Shown: piece after piece, positions 1 through 11,478 of the stretch
Layout of the letters: every line of letters starts with the position of its first letter
Numbering within the stretch: position 1 is the stretch's first letter
Source: Trifolium pratense
Taxonomy: Eukaryota > Streptophyta > Magnoliopsida > Fabales > Fabaceae
NCBI RefSeq assembly: GCF_020283565.1
Contig: NC_060065.1
Location: 17,770,866-17,834,865, forward strand
DNA length: 64,000 nucleotides
Direction: 5' to 3'
Position numbers and translations under genes: made by a program
The notes under the pieces: generated by a model
Seen by the model: the letters and a program-made list of their open reading frames with translations, nothing else
The model's database searches: none
Told to the model about the DNA's origin: nothing

Positions 1-2505
1 TCTCCCTATCAATCCAGCTTCATTCCAAGGCGTTCCATTCACCATAATATTATTGTGGCTCAAGAAATGGTGCACTCGATGGCTAAAATGAAAGGTAATA
101 AGATGTTCATGTCCATTAAAATTGATCTTGAAAAAGCTTATGATCGTCTTAATTGGAATTTCGTTGAAAATTGTTTGAAAGAGTGTAAGTTCCCTCTCAA
201 CCTTATTAACATTATTCAACACTGTATTACTTCTCCCTCGTTTAAAATCTTATGGAACGGTGATAAGACAGATATTTTCACGCCTACGAGAGGCATTAGG
301 CAAGGAGACCCTTTATCTCCCTACCTCTTTGTCATTTGTATGGATCGTCTGTCCCACATTATTGCTGATCAGGTGGAGGCTCGGTATTGGAAACCAATGC
401 GTGCAGGTAGGTATGGTCCCCAGATATCTCACCTTCTTTTTGCTGATGATCTTCTTTTGTTTGCAGAGGCTTCTATTGAGCAGGCTCATTGTATCATGAA
501 TTGTCTTAATCTATTTTGTGAAGCTTCTGGGCAAAAGATTAATAGTCAGAAAACTGAGATCTACTTCTCAAAGAATGTTGATCAACACCTCAGAGAGGAA
601 ATTTTAAATCACACGGGCTATACACATGTCATTAATATGGGCAAGTACCTCGGAGCAAATATTTCCCCGGGAAGAGCCACTAGGGGGAAGTTTAACAGCA
701 TCATCGACAAAATCCAGAACAGGTTGAGTGGTTGGAAGCAACAATGTTTGAGCTTTGCTGGCAGACTTACGCTTTCTAAATCTGTTTTGAGCTCTATTCC
801 TTACTATCATATGCAATATGCCAAGCTCCCTAAAACCCTTTGTGACGAGATGGAAAAAATTCAGAGGAGTTTTTTATGGGGAGACACTGCTCAATCCCGC
901 CGACCTCATCTGTTGGGATGGGATGTTTGTTGTCTTTCTAAGAATGAAGGTGGGTTAGGCATTAAGAGACCTCAACATATGAATGATGCATTTCTTATGA
1001 AGATGCTTTGGAACCTTATCAACAAACCAAATGATTTGTGGTGTAAGGTTCTTTACGGTAAGTATGGAAGGAATGATGATCTTATGGTAACCATACACTC
1101 TCAATCTTATGACTCTCCTTTATGGAAAGCTTTAACAGGTATTTGGGAAAGATTTCATCAGAATATTGTGTGGCAATTAGGAAATGGTAATAAGATTAAT
1201 TTTTGGTTGGACAGGTGGACGCCGAGTGGAAAATCTCTTTTTTCTACAACAAACCAATCTTTTATTGACACGACACTCTCTGTGAGGGAAGTGGTAAACC
1301 CCTCAGGAGAATGGAATTATGATTTCCTCATTTCTAACTTGTCTTCTACCATTGCTTTACAGGTTCTCGCCCTTCCAGCGCCTATGGATACGGACGGACA
1401 CGATAGTATAGGGTGGGGAGGAACTAGCACTAGGGACTTTACGGTCCAAAGTGCCTATGTTTATCAAAGTGTCGGAGGTCAAACCTTCGAGGGAGATTGG
1501 AAGGCCTTGTGGAGCTGGAAAGGACCACATAGAATTCAAACTTTTATGTGGATGGCTGCTCATGAGCGTCTGCTCACTAATTATCGGAGGAGCAAATGGG
1601 GTGTTGGAATTTCTCCAATGTGTCCTGATTGTGATAGAGACAACGAAACTACTCTGCATGTTTTACGGGACTGCCCAAAAGCAACTCAAATTTGGATTAG
1701 GTTGGTCCCTTCAAATCAAATTACTAATTTCTTCTCTTTAAATTGCAGGGACTGGATCTTCAGGAATATCAGCAACCAACCTCAAGGAATCCAAAGTAAG
1801 AAGTGGACTACTACCTTTTTAGTGGCTTGTTGGCACATTTGGACGTGGAGAAACAAGACTATTTTTGAAGACGATTTTCAATATCCAACCAACCCAACCT
1901 ACATTATTCTTAAGATGGTTGACGAAATAGACAATTGTAACCATAATCCTATGAATCTTTACCATGGAAACACCATTTTCATTGGCTGGAAAAAACCTCA
2001 AGAAGGGTGGGTCAAGCTTAATTGCGATGGAGCATATAAGGATTCTCTTGAGCTAGCTGGTTGTGGTGGTCTCCTGCGTGACTCTGATGGGAGATGGCTA
2101 ACAGGATACTCTCGCAAAATTGGAACATGTGATGCTCTTGGCGCTGAGATGTGGGGGATGTACTTGGGTATGCAAATTGCATGGAGACAAGGTTTCAACA
2201 ATCTTCAAGTGGAAAGCGACTCAAAAATGCTAGTTGACATGATCACGGGGAAGGCCAGAATCAATGGTAAACCACCTACGTTGGTTCGTCGTATTCAGGA
2301 GCTTTTAAAGTTGAATTGGCAGGTGCAGATCAATCATACCTGGCGGGAGGGAAATAGATGTGCCGATTGGCTGGCAAATTTTAGTTTTTCTTTGAATTCT
2401 TTTCAAATTCATGTTATGGAGACTCGTCCTAGTGGGATCTCAAGTCTCCTTTTTGATGACATTTCCGGGGCTTGCATGCCTAGGAACATTCGTGTAATTG
2501 TTTAG
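1..2505 (+). CDS. L1-type LINE ORF2, 3' part: reverse transcriptase plus RNase H (partial at left edge)
   Basis: The frame is open from base 1 and ends at a TAG at 2503-2505, leaving 834 visible residues; the 5' part lies outside the window. Reverse transcriptase motifs are visible: IDLEKAYDRLNW, RGIRQGDPLSPYLF and the catalytic FADD at 439-450. A zf-RVT-like zinc region follows (CPDCDRDNETTLHVLRDC, about 1618-1677). A C-terminal RNase H follows, with acidic residues in LNCDGAYK, AEMWGMY and VESDSKM, and the usual tail EGNRCADWLANF. RT with a C-terminal RNase H is typical of plant L1 elements. The protein would copy the element's RNA at a nicked target. No stop or frameshift is seen, so the copy is young or still coding. 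A poly(A) tract follows, as expected for a LINE 3' end. Confidence 0.93.
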   Translation, partial: SPYQSSFIPRRSIHHNIIVAQEMVHSMAKMKGNKMFMSIKIDLEKAYDRLNWNFVENCLKECKFPLNLINIIQHCITSPSFKILWNGDKTDIFTPTRGIRQGDPLSPYLFVICMDRLSHIIADQVEARYWKPMRAGRYGPQISHLLFADDLLLFAEASIEQAHCIMNCLNLFCEASGQKINSQKTEIYFSKNVDQHLREEILNHTGYTHVINMGKYLGANISPGRATRGKFNSIIDKIQNRLSGWKQQCLSFAGRLTLSKSVLSSIPYYHMQYAKLPKTLCDEMEKIQRSFLWGDTAQSRRPHLLGWDVCCLSKNEGGLGIKRPQHMNDAFLMKMLWNLINKPNDLWCKVLYGKYGRNDDLMVTIHSQSYDSPLWKALTGIWERFHQNIVWQLGNGNKINFWLDRWTPSGKSLFSTTNQSFIDTTLSVREVVNPSGEWNYDFLISNLSSTIALQVLALPAPMDTDGHDSIGWGGTSTRDFTVQSAYVYQSVGGQTFEGDWKALWSWKGPHRIQTFMWMAAHERLLTNYRRSKWGVGISPMCPDCDRDNETTLHVLRDCPKATQIWIRLVPSNQITNFFSLNCRDWIFRNISNQPQGIQSKKWTTTFLVACWHIWTWRNKTIFEDDFQYPTNPTYIILKMVDEIDNCNHNPMNLYHGNTIFIGWKKPQEGWVKLNCDGAYKDSLELAGCGGLLRDSDGRWLTGYSRKIGTCDALGAEMWGMYLGMQIAWRQGFNNLQVESDSKMLVDMITGKARINGKPPTLVRRIQELLKLNWQVQINHTWREGNRCADWLANFSFSLNSFQIHVMETRPSGISSLLFDDISGACMPRNIRVIV

Positions 2506-2538
2506 TTTTCTTTTGGGCTTTGGCCCCCTTTCTTTACC

Positions 2539-2554
2539 AAAAAAAAAAAAAAAA
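2539..2554 (+). other. Poly(A) tail of the LINE at 1-2554
   Basis: A run of 16 A lies 33 bases after the LINE stop codon. It marks the 3' end of the retrotransposed copy. The target-site duplication cannot be tested because the 5' end is outside the window. Confidence 0.85.
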
Positions 2555-3749
2555 TATTAACATCTTAAAGAGTAAATAGAAGGTGTTCAGGGTAAATAAG
2601 TGATAAGTGCCAAAAAGTGATAAAATTACATATTCAATTAAGGCACTTCTTAACTAATTTTGCAAGTATAATTCATATCAAATTCCTCATTATTATGTAA
2701 ATAGTTGTTTTATCAGTAAAATGATCAACTTATGCTATTTCTATCTAATTCCAACACTTTTTGTAGGTAAAAATATGAATTTAATGGATTGTGGAATGAA
2801 GCAAGCTGTCAAATATTTCAGAAAAACCAGTTGCTGTCAATCTCGCTTAGTGAGCTCCCAACGAGGATGCAGCGAGAAATTGGCAGGAAGTTCATGCCTT
2901 CAGTGTGCTGCAGCGAGAGGTTGTAGCGAGAGGTCTCGCTATGCGAGAATGTCCATTCTTAGACACTAAAATACGCAGGGAGAGACCCAATAGCCAGATT
3001 TAAGGGGATTTGAAGGTGGATACACAACAATAGTTGAGGAATCATCATTGATATAGTTGTTCATCTCTTTTCTTCTTAATCTTTTGTTAAGCTATCATGA
3101 AAATGAATAGCTAATCTCTCTTTTGTTGGGATTAGGTGTAAATTACTCTATTAATATGTATTTCTATTGATCATGATGTTATATATGATTTTAGTTATAT
3201 TATCCTTGTTATTATTGTTTTGATCATTTGATTTGAAATAGTATAGGAATATATGTTTTGAATCATTGAACTAGGATAATATCTATTAAATCTAAACTCT
3301 AGGAATAAATTTGGGTTTAATATTCACTCAAAATATTTGATCTTAATGCAGTTGTATTAATTAAGCACTGAGAGATCGGGGATTTAAGTTTGATAGGTAC
3401 AATAGATTTCTCGGCGTTATCTGGGAACAGAAACGTACGATGAGTAAATACGTGATAATATTGATAAATGGGTAGAACCTGTGTAACTGATCGAGGGAAT
3501 ACATATGAACGAGTCAATTAAGTGATAATCTCTCTGTCAAATTTAATCTCTCTGTCAAATTAATCATCTTTTATTACCTTTTTTTATTGAAGGAATCTTT
3601 TATTACTTTTATGTTCTTGCAAGTTATCGTAATCAAATATCTTCAAAACTTGTAACTTAAAATCATATAAATTGTTGAATGACATCGATATCGCACCAAT
3701 CCATGTGGAGACGATAACAATATACTTATTTTTGTACTTCAACGATAAT

Positions 3750-3935
3750 AAGTGAAGCACATTGAAATTCTTATCGTGGAGAAATAAAGCACCACATTTG
3801 TCCAAAAATGAAAACAACCAGTATCACATCTATTATCGGTTTGTATTGTTTGATCACAAAATTTTGATAAGAATTTGGAAGACCAATGACGAATCAAACC
3901 AAAGTCAATCCAAGGACAAACTATCACTATTCTTG
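3750..3935 (+). repeat. Direct repeat, copy 1 (about 190 bp)
   Basis: It begins AATAAGTGAAGCACATT and contains the shared words CACAAAATTTTGATAAGAAT and GTCAATCCAAGGACAAAC. Copy 2 lies at 4606-4795. The copies differ by scattered substitutions and small indels. Their origin is unknown; they may be parts of one decayed LTR element. Confidence 0.7.
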
Positions 3936-4605
3936 TGGAAAAAAAAATTAAAATTTATATTAGACACAATCCTAGAAAAAACCTATGAAACACATAAAAT
4001 GGATTTTTCTAGATTGCATAACAATAGTCATTACTAAAATGGTTTAATAGTAATGACTATTGTAAATTTATGAGATTCATAAAATCATTTTAATTATATA
4101 TTATCTTGAATTCAATTTTTCGATGAGCAATCATGAAAAAACTAAAAATATTAATATTATCAACACTTTTTAAATAATTATGTAAGGATTTTATCAAAGA
4201 TCAAAAGTCAATGTCTTTAAACAATTAACTATAGTCCATATGTATATGCGATTTATAAATCTCTCATCTAACTAAGATTTGTGAAACAACTTTAATACTA
4301 CCTTCTTCTTTAATTATAAGATACTTTTGAGATTTTTCTTTGTTCCTTTTTATAAGATCCCTTTCAAATTTTCAAAGACATTAAATATTTTTTTACCAAC
4401 ATATATTCCTAATTATAGTGTATTTTTTTCTACACTCTCAAATAAATATATTAAAAAACATTAACTCATTCTCTCTCTTAAAAAATAAAATTATAAAAAC
4501 AATATCAATCAACTTTCTTAATCTCCGGTATTTTTTTCAAAAGCGTCTTATATTTCTTTTTTTGATATCAAAGGGTCTTATATTTAGGTGTTCAAGTAAA
4601 ATAAG

Positions 4606-4795
4606 AATAAGTGAAGCAAATTGGAATTTTTATCATGGAAAAATCAAGCACCGTATTTGTCAAAAAACAGAAAACAACCAATATCACATATTTCTTATCG
4701 ATTTGTATTGTTTGGTCACAAAATTTTGATAAGAATTTGGAAGAGCAATCAAGACTCAAACCAAGTCAATCCAAGGACAAACAATCACTATTACT
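4606..4795 (+). repeat. Direct repeat, copy 2 (about 190 bp)
   Basis: This is the partner of 3750-3935. It is followed directly by sequence resembling a copia LTR end, which suggests the repeated segment belongs to an LTR element. Confidence 0.7.
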
Positions 4796-5111
4796 CATGA
4801 CGCCACTTCCGAAGAGATTCCTGTTGATGGCTTTCCTGTTCGTCTTTGCATGCGGTTTTCTCGATTTCAGCGTCAAAGAGAAGCTCTCTTGCAACTTTTT
4901 TACCTTCCATAAACAACCAGAAAATACCTCAATAGCACTGCACAATAGCATTGACCCATTCCACTGACCCATTATATTGTCCTATAAATAGGACTTGTAT
5001 TGTCATGTAAACATACATCTTGATGGGAATAATACAATCTCTATTCTTTCTCTCTTCTCTTCTTCTCTCCTCTATACTTATATATTATTACTCTTGCTTA
5101 CATTTCATAAC
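4795..5111 (+). mobile_element. Putative Ty1-copia LTR remnant
   Basis: The segment has a CCTATAAATAGGAC promoter-like core near 4980, a pyrimidine-rich leader (TCTCTTCTCTTCTTCTCT) and ends CATAACA. This is the organisation of a short copia LTR, and the intact copia LTRs at 42481 and 47806 also end CATAACA. No partner LTR or target duplication was found, so this is a tentative solo or truncated LTR. Confidence 0.4.
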
Positions 5112-5853
5112 AATATGATAAAAAAAAAATTGTTTGGTAAAGTTTTTTTTCCATGAGCTTTTAGCTTATTTTTACTAATTTATAACTTATTGTGATAAGG
5201 TAATTCAATTAACTTTTAGCTTATCATTTTTTCTTCCAATTTTACACGTACCATATTACTTGAAAAAAATTAAATATTATTCGTAATTAAACATATCTAT
5301 TTTATGTCATTTTCTATTTATAAATTAATTCAACCACTAATTTTATCAAATATTATAAATTCAATCAGTTACAACTTATTTGCTTAAAGTTAGCTTATAA
5401 GGTATTCTATATAAATTCATCCATTAAACTAATTTATTAACTATTGTTTATCAAATAGATGTTGAGGCAAAGTGATAAAGTGCGTCTTGCACCACTATTC
5501 ATTAGAGTGCAAAAGGTTTTGGGTCATGAAGGTGTTTGGAAATTCATATCGGATCAATAACGACCTTGACATGCATTTTATCATTCAATACTTCTAACTC
5601 ATTTAAAAAAGATATTTTTATCTAAAATCTTAATCGATTAGGTATATAAATTTTTCATTTATATGTTGTTCTTTCTAACTCACTTTTTTTATTAATTAGA
5701 TTGGAATCAATGAAATTTGTAAAATAATTATCACTCAAAAATAATGATAATAATGTTACTGTAAATAATGGTAAAATCAGTCATCCAAGGTAGATTTGAG
5801 AACCAACATCAATACAATTAATATATCTTAAACCATCAATTTCTAGTGATATC

Positions 5854-6960
5854 ATGGTAAAATTCTCCTCTCAAAATAACATATTCTCTCTATTCTTATC
5901 ATTTTTAATTACATGCAATATAGTTGTTGTAATATGTGAGACAAAGGTTAGTTGCAACCAAAAGGACAAACAAATACTCCTCTGTTTTAAAAAAGGACTC
6001 ATTGATCCGTTAGGCATGTTATCTAACAAAGAAGATTGTTGTGAATGGAGAGGTGTTCATTGTAACAACAATGGCAGAAGAGTCACAGATATCAGCCTCC
6101 CTTGTTACACTGATGATGATGAATTTATTATCGGCAAAAAAACGAATAAAACACAATGTTTGTCAGGTAAAATTCATCTTACTTTATTTGAGCTTGCTTG
6201 AATTTTTGAACTACTTGGATTTGAGCAATAATGACTTCAAAGCTATCCACCATTTACCCATGGGCATGCATGGATTGTCAAAACTTGTCATTAGTTAAGA
6301 TGGCTCCTTCGTCTATCATCATCCTTACAATATCTCGACATGAGTTTGGTTGATCTCCATAAGGAAACTCATTGGCTTCAGATTTTGACTATATATGTTT
6401 CCTTCTCTTGTTGTGTTATCTTTGAGTAGTAGCCTTCATAAAAATGTGAACCCATCTCTTCAATATGCTATAATTTCACTTCACTTGAATATCTTGATCT
6501 TTCTTACAATGAAATCTTCTCTGAATTTCCTATTTTGTTGTTCAATATAAGTGGTCTTTCTTATTTGCATCTTGGCGGAAATCGTTTCCATCGCCAAATA
6601 CCCGAAACTTTATTCAACCTTAAAAAATTGTATACATTAGATTTGGCAGGCAACATGCTTAGTGGGAAAATTCCAGCTACTTTTGGAAATTTGTCATCCT
6701 TGGTAACTCTTGATGTTTCCTCAAATCAATTGACTGGTAGCCTTCCGGAAACATTGGGGCAACTATCAAATTTAGAGGTTTTGAAACTTCGAGAAAATTA
6801 TCTATCTGGAGTTATGTCCGATAGAAATTTTGCCAAGCTCCCAAATTTACATAAGTTGTCATTTGGTTCACCTTCTTTTAATTTTGATGATTTTGATCCC
6901 CATTGGATTCCTCCTTTTCAACTTCAATACCTCCTCATGGAGTATGTGTTTATAAAGTAG
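5854..6960 (+). pseudogene. Leucine-rich-repeat receptor-like protein (RLP), broken and 3'-truncated
   Basis: The ATG at 5854 starts a protein with a hydrophobic signal peptide (about residues 8-27), then the LRR N-terminal cap with CNQKDKQILLCFKKGLIDP and EDCCEWRGVHC, hallmarks of plant receptor-like proteins that sense extracellular ligands. The frame breaks at 6192-6199, where GCTT occurs twice in tandem; the LRR sequence LEFLNYLDLSNNDF continues in the shifted frame. After a decayed stretch at 6299-6480, LRRs resume in one frame at about 6535-6900 with repeats such as LSYLHLGGNRFHRQIPETL, LVTLDVSSNQLTGSLP and LEVLKLRENYLSG. A stop follows at 6958-6960, with no transmembrane segment, so the receptor's 3' part is missing. 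Most likely non-functional. Confidence 0.88.
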
Positions 6961-8159
6961 AGACAATATCCTCATTTTATAAGTCGATTTTGTAAAGTTG
7001 AGTTAGACCCAACTTCCAATCCTAAGATGATAGAGTCTAATATTCGACGATCCGTTGGACATGGACTGACTATCAAGTTGTAGAGACAAATATCGTTTGG
7101 GATGGAACCAAAAACAACCAAGCCACAAAAAACATATACATTAATGGTAGTACAAGGAGAAGATAACAATACATTGGTGATTTTATTTTATGTCTCAATG
7201 ATTTATGTTTTATCGCCATTCCACAAGATTTTATAAGAAGGGGGAAGAGTTGCAATAATGAATATTGCTTATTAGTTTAGTTGAAAACATCCGCAAGACA
7301 CTCCTGTTGGATATGCCTTGAAATCTCGGTAACAAGAAGTCGGAAGTTTTTCTTAAGAGGACCGTCGATTCTTCCGGTTGCGCATGAGGCGCAGGAAGCA
7401 GCGCATGATGCGCGGGAACGATAAGGGTGAAGAGTGAAAGGAACAATAAGGATTCGCCACCATCAAAGGCTAGGGTTTTATAGAGAGAACAAAGGGATTT
7501 TCTTTTGGTATAATTCTAGAGCAAAAGTTTATTGTTGGCTTTGTTCACCTTGGGTAGACTAGGTAAAATTGAGTTTCTTCATCACAAGAAGGAATTCGGG
7601 ATTTGGGAAGAGTTAGGGTTTGCTAATTCTTGTAACCCAATTTGGGAATTGCTTGTAAGTGACTTATTTGATTCTAGTGGAACGGAGGGTTGCTCTCTCT
7701 CTCTCGGACTAGGTTATTTTTGAAATACAACTTTTAAAAAAATTAAGATTTTGACTATGTTTCGATCTTCAATAATGTATGTTTATGTTATATGATGTCA
7801 AAATCAGTATTTCAATTTAGAAAAAACGAATATAATTTTTTTTGTAACATTTTGAAAAGCGGTTTTACAAAATCTATTTTAAAAAATATAGAAAGAAAAA
7901 ATATTTATCACGCTTATAGAAGATTATAGGGACCCATCTCAAAAGAGAGCTTTCTTGCATTCAGCAAACGAACAAGACAACTTAAGTTATTATTATGTTT
8001 ATCCACTCTAAAAAAAAAAAAAAAAGTTATTATGTTTATCCTCTAGGTTCACAGGATAGGTTGTCCAAGAAATAATTAACTCGCGAATAGGTTGTCCTTC
8101 CTTATAGAGATTAATATATGTACAAGTTATGAACCATATTCTTGAGATTATCTGGATGA
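6961..8159. other. Gene-free stretch, LTR-like debris
   Basis: No gene is seen. Sequence directly after the RLP relic (about 6965-7190) reads like retroelement flanking repeat (CCTCATTTTATAAGTCGATT, GTTGAGTTAGACCCAACTTC). About 7225-7720 contains GCGCATGAGGCGCAGG and later AGTGGAACGGAGGGTTGCTC followed by CTCGGACTAGG, wording similar to the 3' part of plant copia LTRs. Boundaries and a partner LTR were not found. Confidence 0.4.
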
Positions 8160-8400
8160 CTGGATCATCCGCCCAATCTCCCCCATCTGAAGGGCAATAA
8201 TCTTATTCCTTCTTATCACAATAGTTCTGGAATGCCAATACATAGTATTTCGGTCACCATCCGCTATCCATTGATCTATAGATTTTTGAAAGCTTATAAG
8301 ATATTCCTCCACACAAAAAAAAGGTCATAGCAAGTTGTTCTTGAAGATCTTTCTCGAAAGCTTCTATGAACGCTCTATAACCATATCTTAAGTTGTTTTG
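8160..8400 (-). pseudogene. LINE reverse-transcriptase fragment (upstream of the RT core), antisense
   Basis: The complement of about 8170-8270 reads WIADGDRNTMYWH followed by SRTIVIRRNKIIALQ. This is the conserved linker before the RT core of plant L1 LINEs (pattern GDRNTKxxH, then RRRxNxI). It is short, and stops lie on either side. It is a fossil piece, oriented opposite to the LINE piece at 8461-9290. Confidence 0.7.
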
Positions 8401-8460
8401 AATACCCATAAGTCTTGATCGATCAAAAGATCATTCTTTATTCTCTAATCAACAATCTCT

Positions 8461-9290
8461 GCATCAGATGAGTTTTGGTGTCGGAAGCATGACCCAAGTG
8501 GTTACTATTTAGTTAAGTTGATTATTTTTTTGGCGCTTTATCGTTTCACAAATAATGAGGTGATCTTCTCTGCAGAGGAAGGAAGACTGCTTCCAAAAGT
8601 GTGGAAAATTTGGGGGCCCTCAAAAGTGACGGTCGTTTCTTGGCAACTTCTGCAGAATACGTTGCTGACTCGTCAAAGGGTCTGTTTGGTAAAAATAAGC
8701 TATATGCTAGCTGATAGCTGATAAGCTAGCTTATAGCTGATAGCTGAAAAGCTAGCTTATTGAAATTAAAGTGTTTGGTAAAATTAGCTTTTAAGTGGTT
8801 ATTAAATATAAAATTACATAATTGATAGTGGGTAGTTTATTTTTTAGAGTGGGTAGTTATGAAATTAAAGGGTAAAAATGGAATAAAGTGTAAAAAGCTA
8901 TAAGCTATAAGCTCAAATGCTACTTGAAATACATCTGAAAAAAGCTATAAGCTAGTACAAAAAGCTTGTTACCAAACACCTCTAATTTTTTGAAACAAGC
9001 TTATAAGCTCATATAATAAGCTATAAGCTAGCTTATTTGTGTTACCAAACACACCCAAAATCTTTGGCACCGAGGCGTTATTGGGGATGCTATAGTGCTT
9101 CTATGTGTGTGCTTTGTGGATTAGGGTCTGAATCAGCTGATCACTTATTTGGTTCTTGCAACCAAATCTCGCCAGTTTGGTATAGTATTCTTAGATGGTT
9201 GGGTGTGGAGTTGGTGCCTTATCATGGTGTTTTACGGTTTTTCGAGGCATTATTGTGTTTGTCCATGAGTAGAAAAGATAGATTGGGATG
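8461..9290 (+). pseudogene. LINE zf-RVT fragment, split by a Tourist-type MITE
   Basis: The left part (8461-8677) reads DEFWCRKHDPSGYYLVKL and then KVWKIWGPSKVTVVSWQLL, typical of the region before the zinc motif of L1 LINE proteins. The right part (9057-9290) reads NLWHRGVI and, after a one-base frame change, SMCVLCGLGSESADHLFG, matching a C-x2-C-x7-H zinc-binding knuckle. The two halves are separated by a 379 bp MITE; skipping it and one copy of the AAA duplication gives the expected TRQNLWHRGVI junction. Non-functional. Confidence 0.82.
8678..9056. mobile_element. Tourist-like (PIF/Harbinger) MITE, 379 bp, TSD AAA
   Basis: The left end is GGGTCTGTTTGGTAA and the right end, complemented, is GGGTGTGTTTGGTAA. 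Both ends are flanked by AAA (8675-8677 and 9057-9059). The interior is rich in AGCTTATAGCT words and has no coding capacity. The 3 bp duplication and GGG...TGTTTGGT ends fit Tourist/PIF-Harbinger MITEs. The insertion is proven by the LINE fragment it interrupts. Confidence 0.88.
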
Positions 9291-9299
9291 ACTGTTAAT

Positions 9300-9922
9300 T
9301 TGGGATACTATTGTGTGGACAATTTGAAAATCCCGAAAAATAAAAAATAAAAAATAAACTTAAACTTTAAAAAATAAAAAAACATATTTTTAAGTGTTAA
9401 TAGATGTTTACCGGAATATCAAAGGTCTTCACCATTTTCACCGCAAATAATGCCATTGAAGTAATCATTTTAAATGTCACTACTGTGAGAAGTTGTGTTT
9501 GCTCTAAGCACATGTCTTGGAGTCCAGTTTGTTTCGGCATAGGCATTTGACTTGATGAGCTGACTTCAAACGTCGAATATTTTACGATTGTAATTTGCAA
9601 CCACCTAAATGGTGTAGGAGAGGCTAAAAAATTTGATGTCTAGTCTTGTGATTTTACAATCGTATTTATAGAGAACATAAATTATAGTATGCAAGTAACA
9701 AATAATCTTATGCATTAAGAACAATCAGATGCACTAATGTGCACCATAGAATGTGGCCATTCAGTTTCTAAAAACGATGACTATTCAATTTGTTTTGGAT
9801 TAAAAATTAAATTTAATGCTTATATTTAGTTCAAATAATAATACTGTAATTATTTAGTTTCAATGCTACATGGTCTATATTCTTAATTTTTTTTTTAAAA
9901 AAAAGTCCACTTAAAAGTGTTA
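9300..9922. other. Gene-free stretch
   Basis: AT-rich sequence between the LINE fragment and the next MITE. A short minus-strand open frame at 9397-9600 has no recognisable family. I see no gene or defined repeat. Confidence 0.5.
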
Positions 9923-10537
9923 GAGTCTGTATGGCAAGCCAAAAAAGTTAGCTTTTAGCTTTTGTCTTATGACTTATAAGCTAAAAGACCTGTTTGGTAA
10001 CCGTCTTTTCAGAAAGAGTTTTTAGCTTATTTCACTGACTTATAGCTTTTTTTTCAGAAGCTATTTCAAGTAGCTTCTGAACTTATAGTTTCTATCTTTT
10101 CATTTTTTCTTTCTCTTTTATCCTTATTGTTTTAACTAAAATCCACATTTACTCTTTATAATTTATTATCATTAGAATTTAAAATAAAATAAGTAAATAC
10201 ATGTTTTAATGTTGCTTCTTTTAAAATCACATGTATATAGTATGTTTTAACGTTGTCTTATTATCTATTTTCAAATATGAAGGCTAAAACATATAATTTT
10301 TTTTATCAATTCATAGGTACGTACCAAAAAAATAAAATAAACTTAAAATATTAAATTATAAGTATCTTAAATAGTATTAATTTGATAAAAAAAATTTATT
10401 GAATTAAAGATGTCATTTTATATTTATCAGTCAGTTGAACCGCTAATTTTACCAAACATTTCAATCAGCATATCAACCATCAGCCATAAACTATCAGTTA
10501 GCTTATCAACCATAAACTATTTTTACCAAACAAAGCC
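9923..10537. mobile_element. Tourist-like MITE, 615 bp, TSD TTA
   Basis: The left end is GAGTCTGTATGGC and the right end, complemented, is GGCTTTGTTTGGT. TTA flanks both sides (9920-9922 and 10538-10540), the preferred Tourist/PIF-Harbinger target. The interior is AT-rich, with AGCTTAT words and an extra internal GACCTGTTTGGTAACCG at about 9988, which suggests a second MITE end nested inside. Same family style as the copy at 8678-9056. Confidence 0.75.
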
Positions 10538-10997
10538 TTAATATAGTGCACCGTAAAAAAAAAATTTAAAAAAAAAAACCTGAAAAGTAAAACAAAAATA
10601 AACGTTCACCTAATATCTTAATCAAATTTGAAAAAAAAAAGAAAAAACTTAGAAAGCTTAAAAAGGAAAAATTTGAAAAGTCATCTATATAAATTTATTT
10701 TTTTTCTTACTAAAAATGATCATCTATATAACACAAGCCTTTTTCTCCTTTTTCATTTTGCGAACCCTAGATGTGAACGACGAATGATGCGGCGAATTGA
10801 TTTTGCATTGATTGATTGTCTGTATTGAATTGAAGGATAATAATTGAGCTTCATAATTACTCCAGTTATTTTACTTTTTTTGATATTTTAGTTAGTTACT
10901 TTCCCGCCCTTTGCTTAATTGTTTCATTTTTTATTATTATTTTTTTTGAACGGATGCTTAATTGTTCATGAGTGTAACTCACATGTTCATAGCTTAC

Positions 10998-11005
10998 TAT
11001 AAATA
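10998..11005 (+). promoter_or_regulatory. Candidate TATA box of the RPC2-like gene
   Basis: TATAAATA lies about 35 bases upstream of the leader-like sequence that starts near 11030. Copy 2 of the duplicated block lacks the segment carrying this box. Confidence 0.45.
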
Positions 11006-11029
11006 AGATTTGTATGCATCAGTTTCAAT

Positions 11030-11478
11030 TTACGAGAATTATTCTATTTTCTCCTTCAATCTCACTCTCTCTCTCTCTCTCTCACGCACTCTAACGAACT
11101 CTAATAAACCTAACACTTAATCGAGGTTTGCGATTCAATCTCTGGTTCTGTTGCTGCGTAAACCGTGAATTGAAGTTTCTCTTGCTCTTATTTTCACTTT
11201 AACATTGAATTCTAGTGTCGATTTTCAGTTTTCTTTTGTGATCAGAGAGACACTTCTTTGCGATTTGGCATTTTTGATTTCATATTCAGGCTTCAATTTC
11301 AAGTTCACTGACACAAATTCAATTTTCATTTCAATTTCAAACATCAATTGATTTCATAATTAACTGTTGAATATACTCATTTGTGATTTTTTATTCTCAA
11401 TTTCAGATTCACACTTCTAATTTACTGGAATCAGGCTTCTCAGTCTCATACTTACCCTAACATTTGTTATAATCTCAG
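11030..11478 (+). other. Probable 5' untranslated exon of the RPC2-like gene
   Basis: The segment is pyrimidine-rich, begins downstream of a TATA box and ends at CTCAG|GTAGTT, a consensus donor. The next supported acceptor is ATAG|GTGTTGG at 14034/14035, so the leader intron would be about 2.6 kb. The equivalent donor in copy 2 is at 13096/13097 and could be used instead. Confidence 0.4.

Larger units (their letters stand above)
2555..5853. other. Gene-free stretch with repeat remnants
   Basis: No convincing gene is present. Around 2840-2960 there is a patch rich in AGCGAG/TCGCTA words resembling the patch at 55400-55530. A roughly 190 bp segment occurs twice in direct orientation (3750-3935 and 4606-4795, annotated separately). 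The part at about 4795-5111 resembles the end of a copia LTR, with a promoter-like CCTATAAATAGGAC and the terminus CATAACA. About 5131-5463 resembles an eroded MITE rich in AGCTTAT words, with GTTTGGTA near its left end. Confidence 0.6.
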
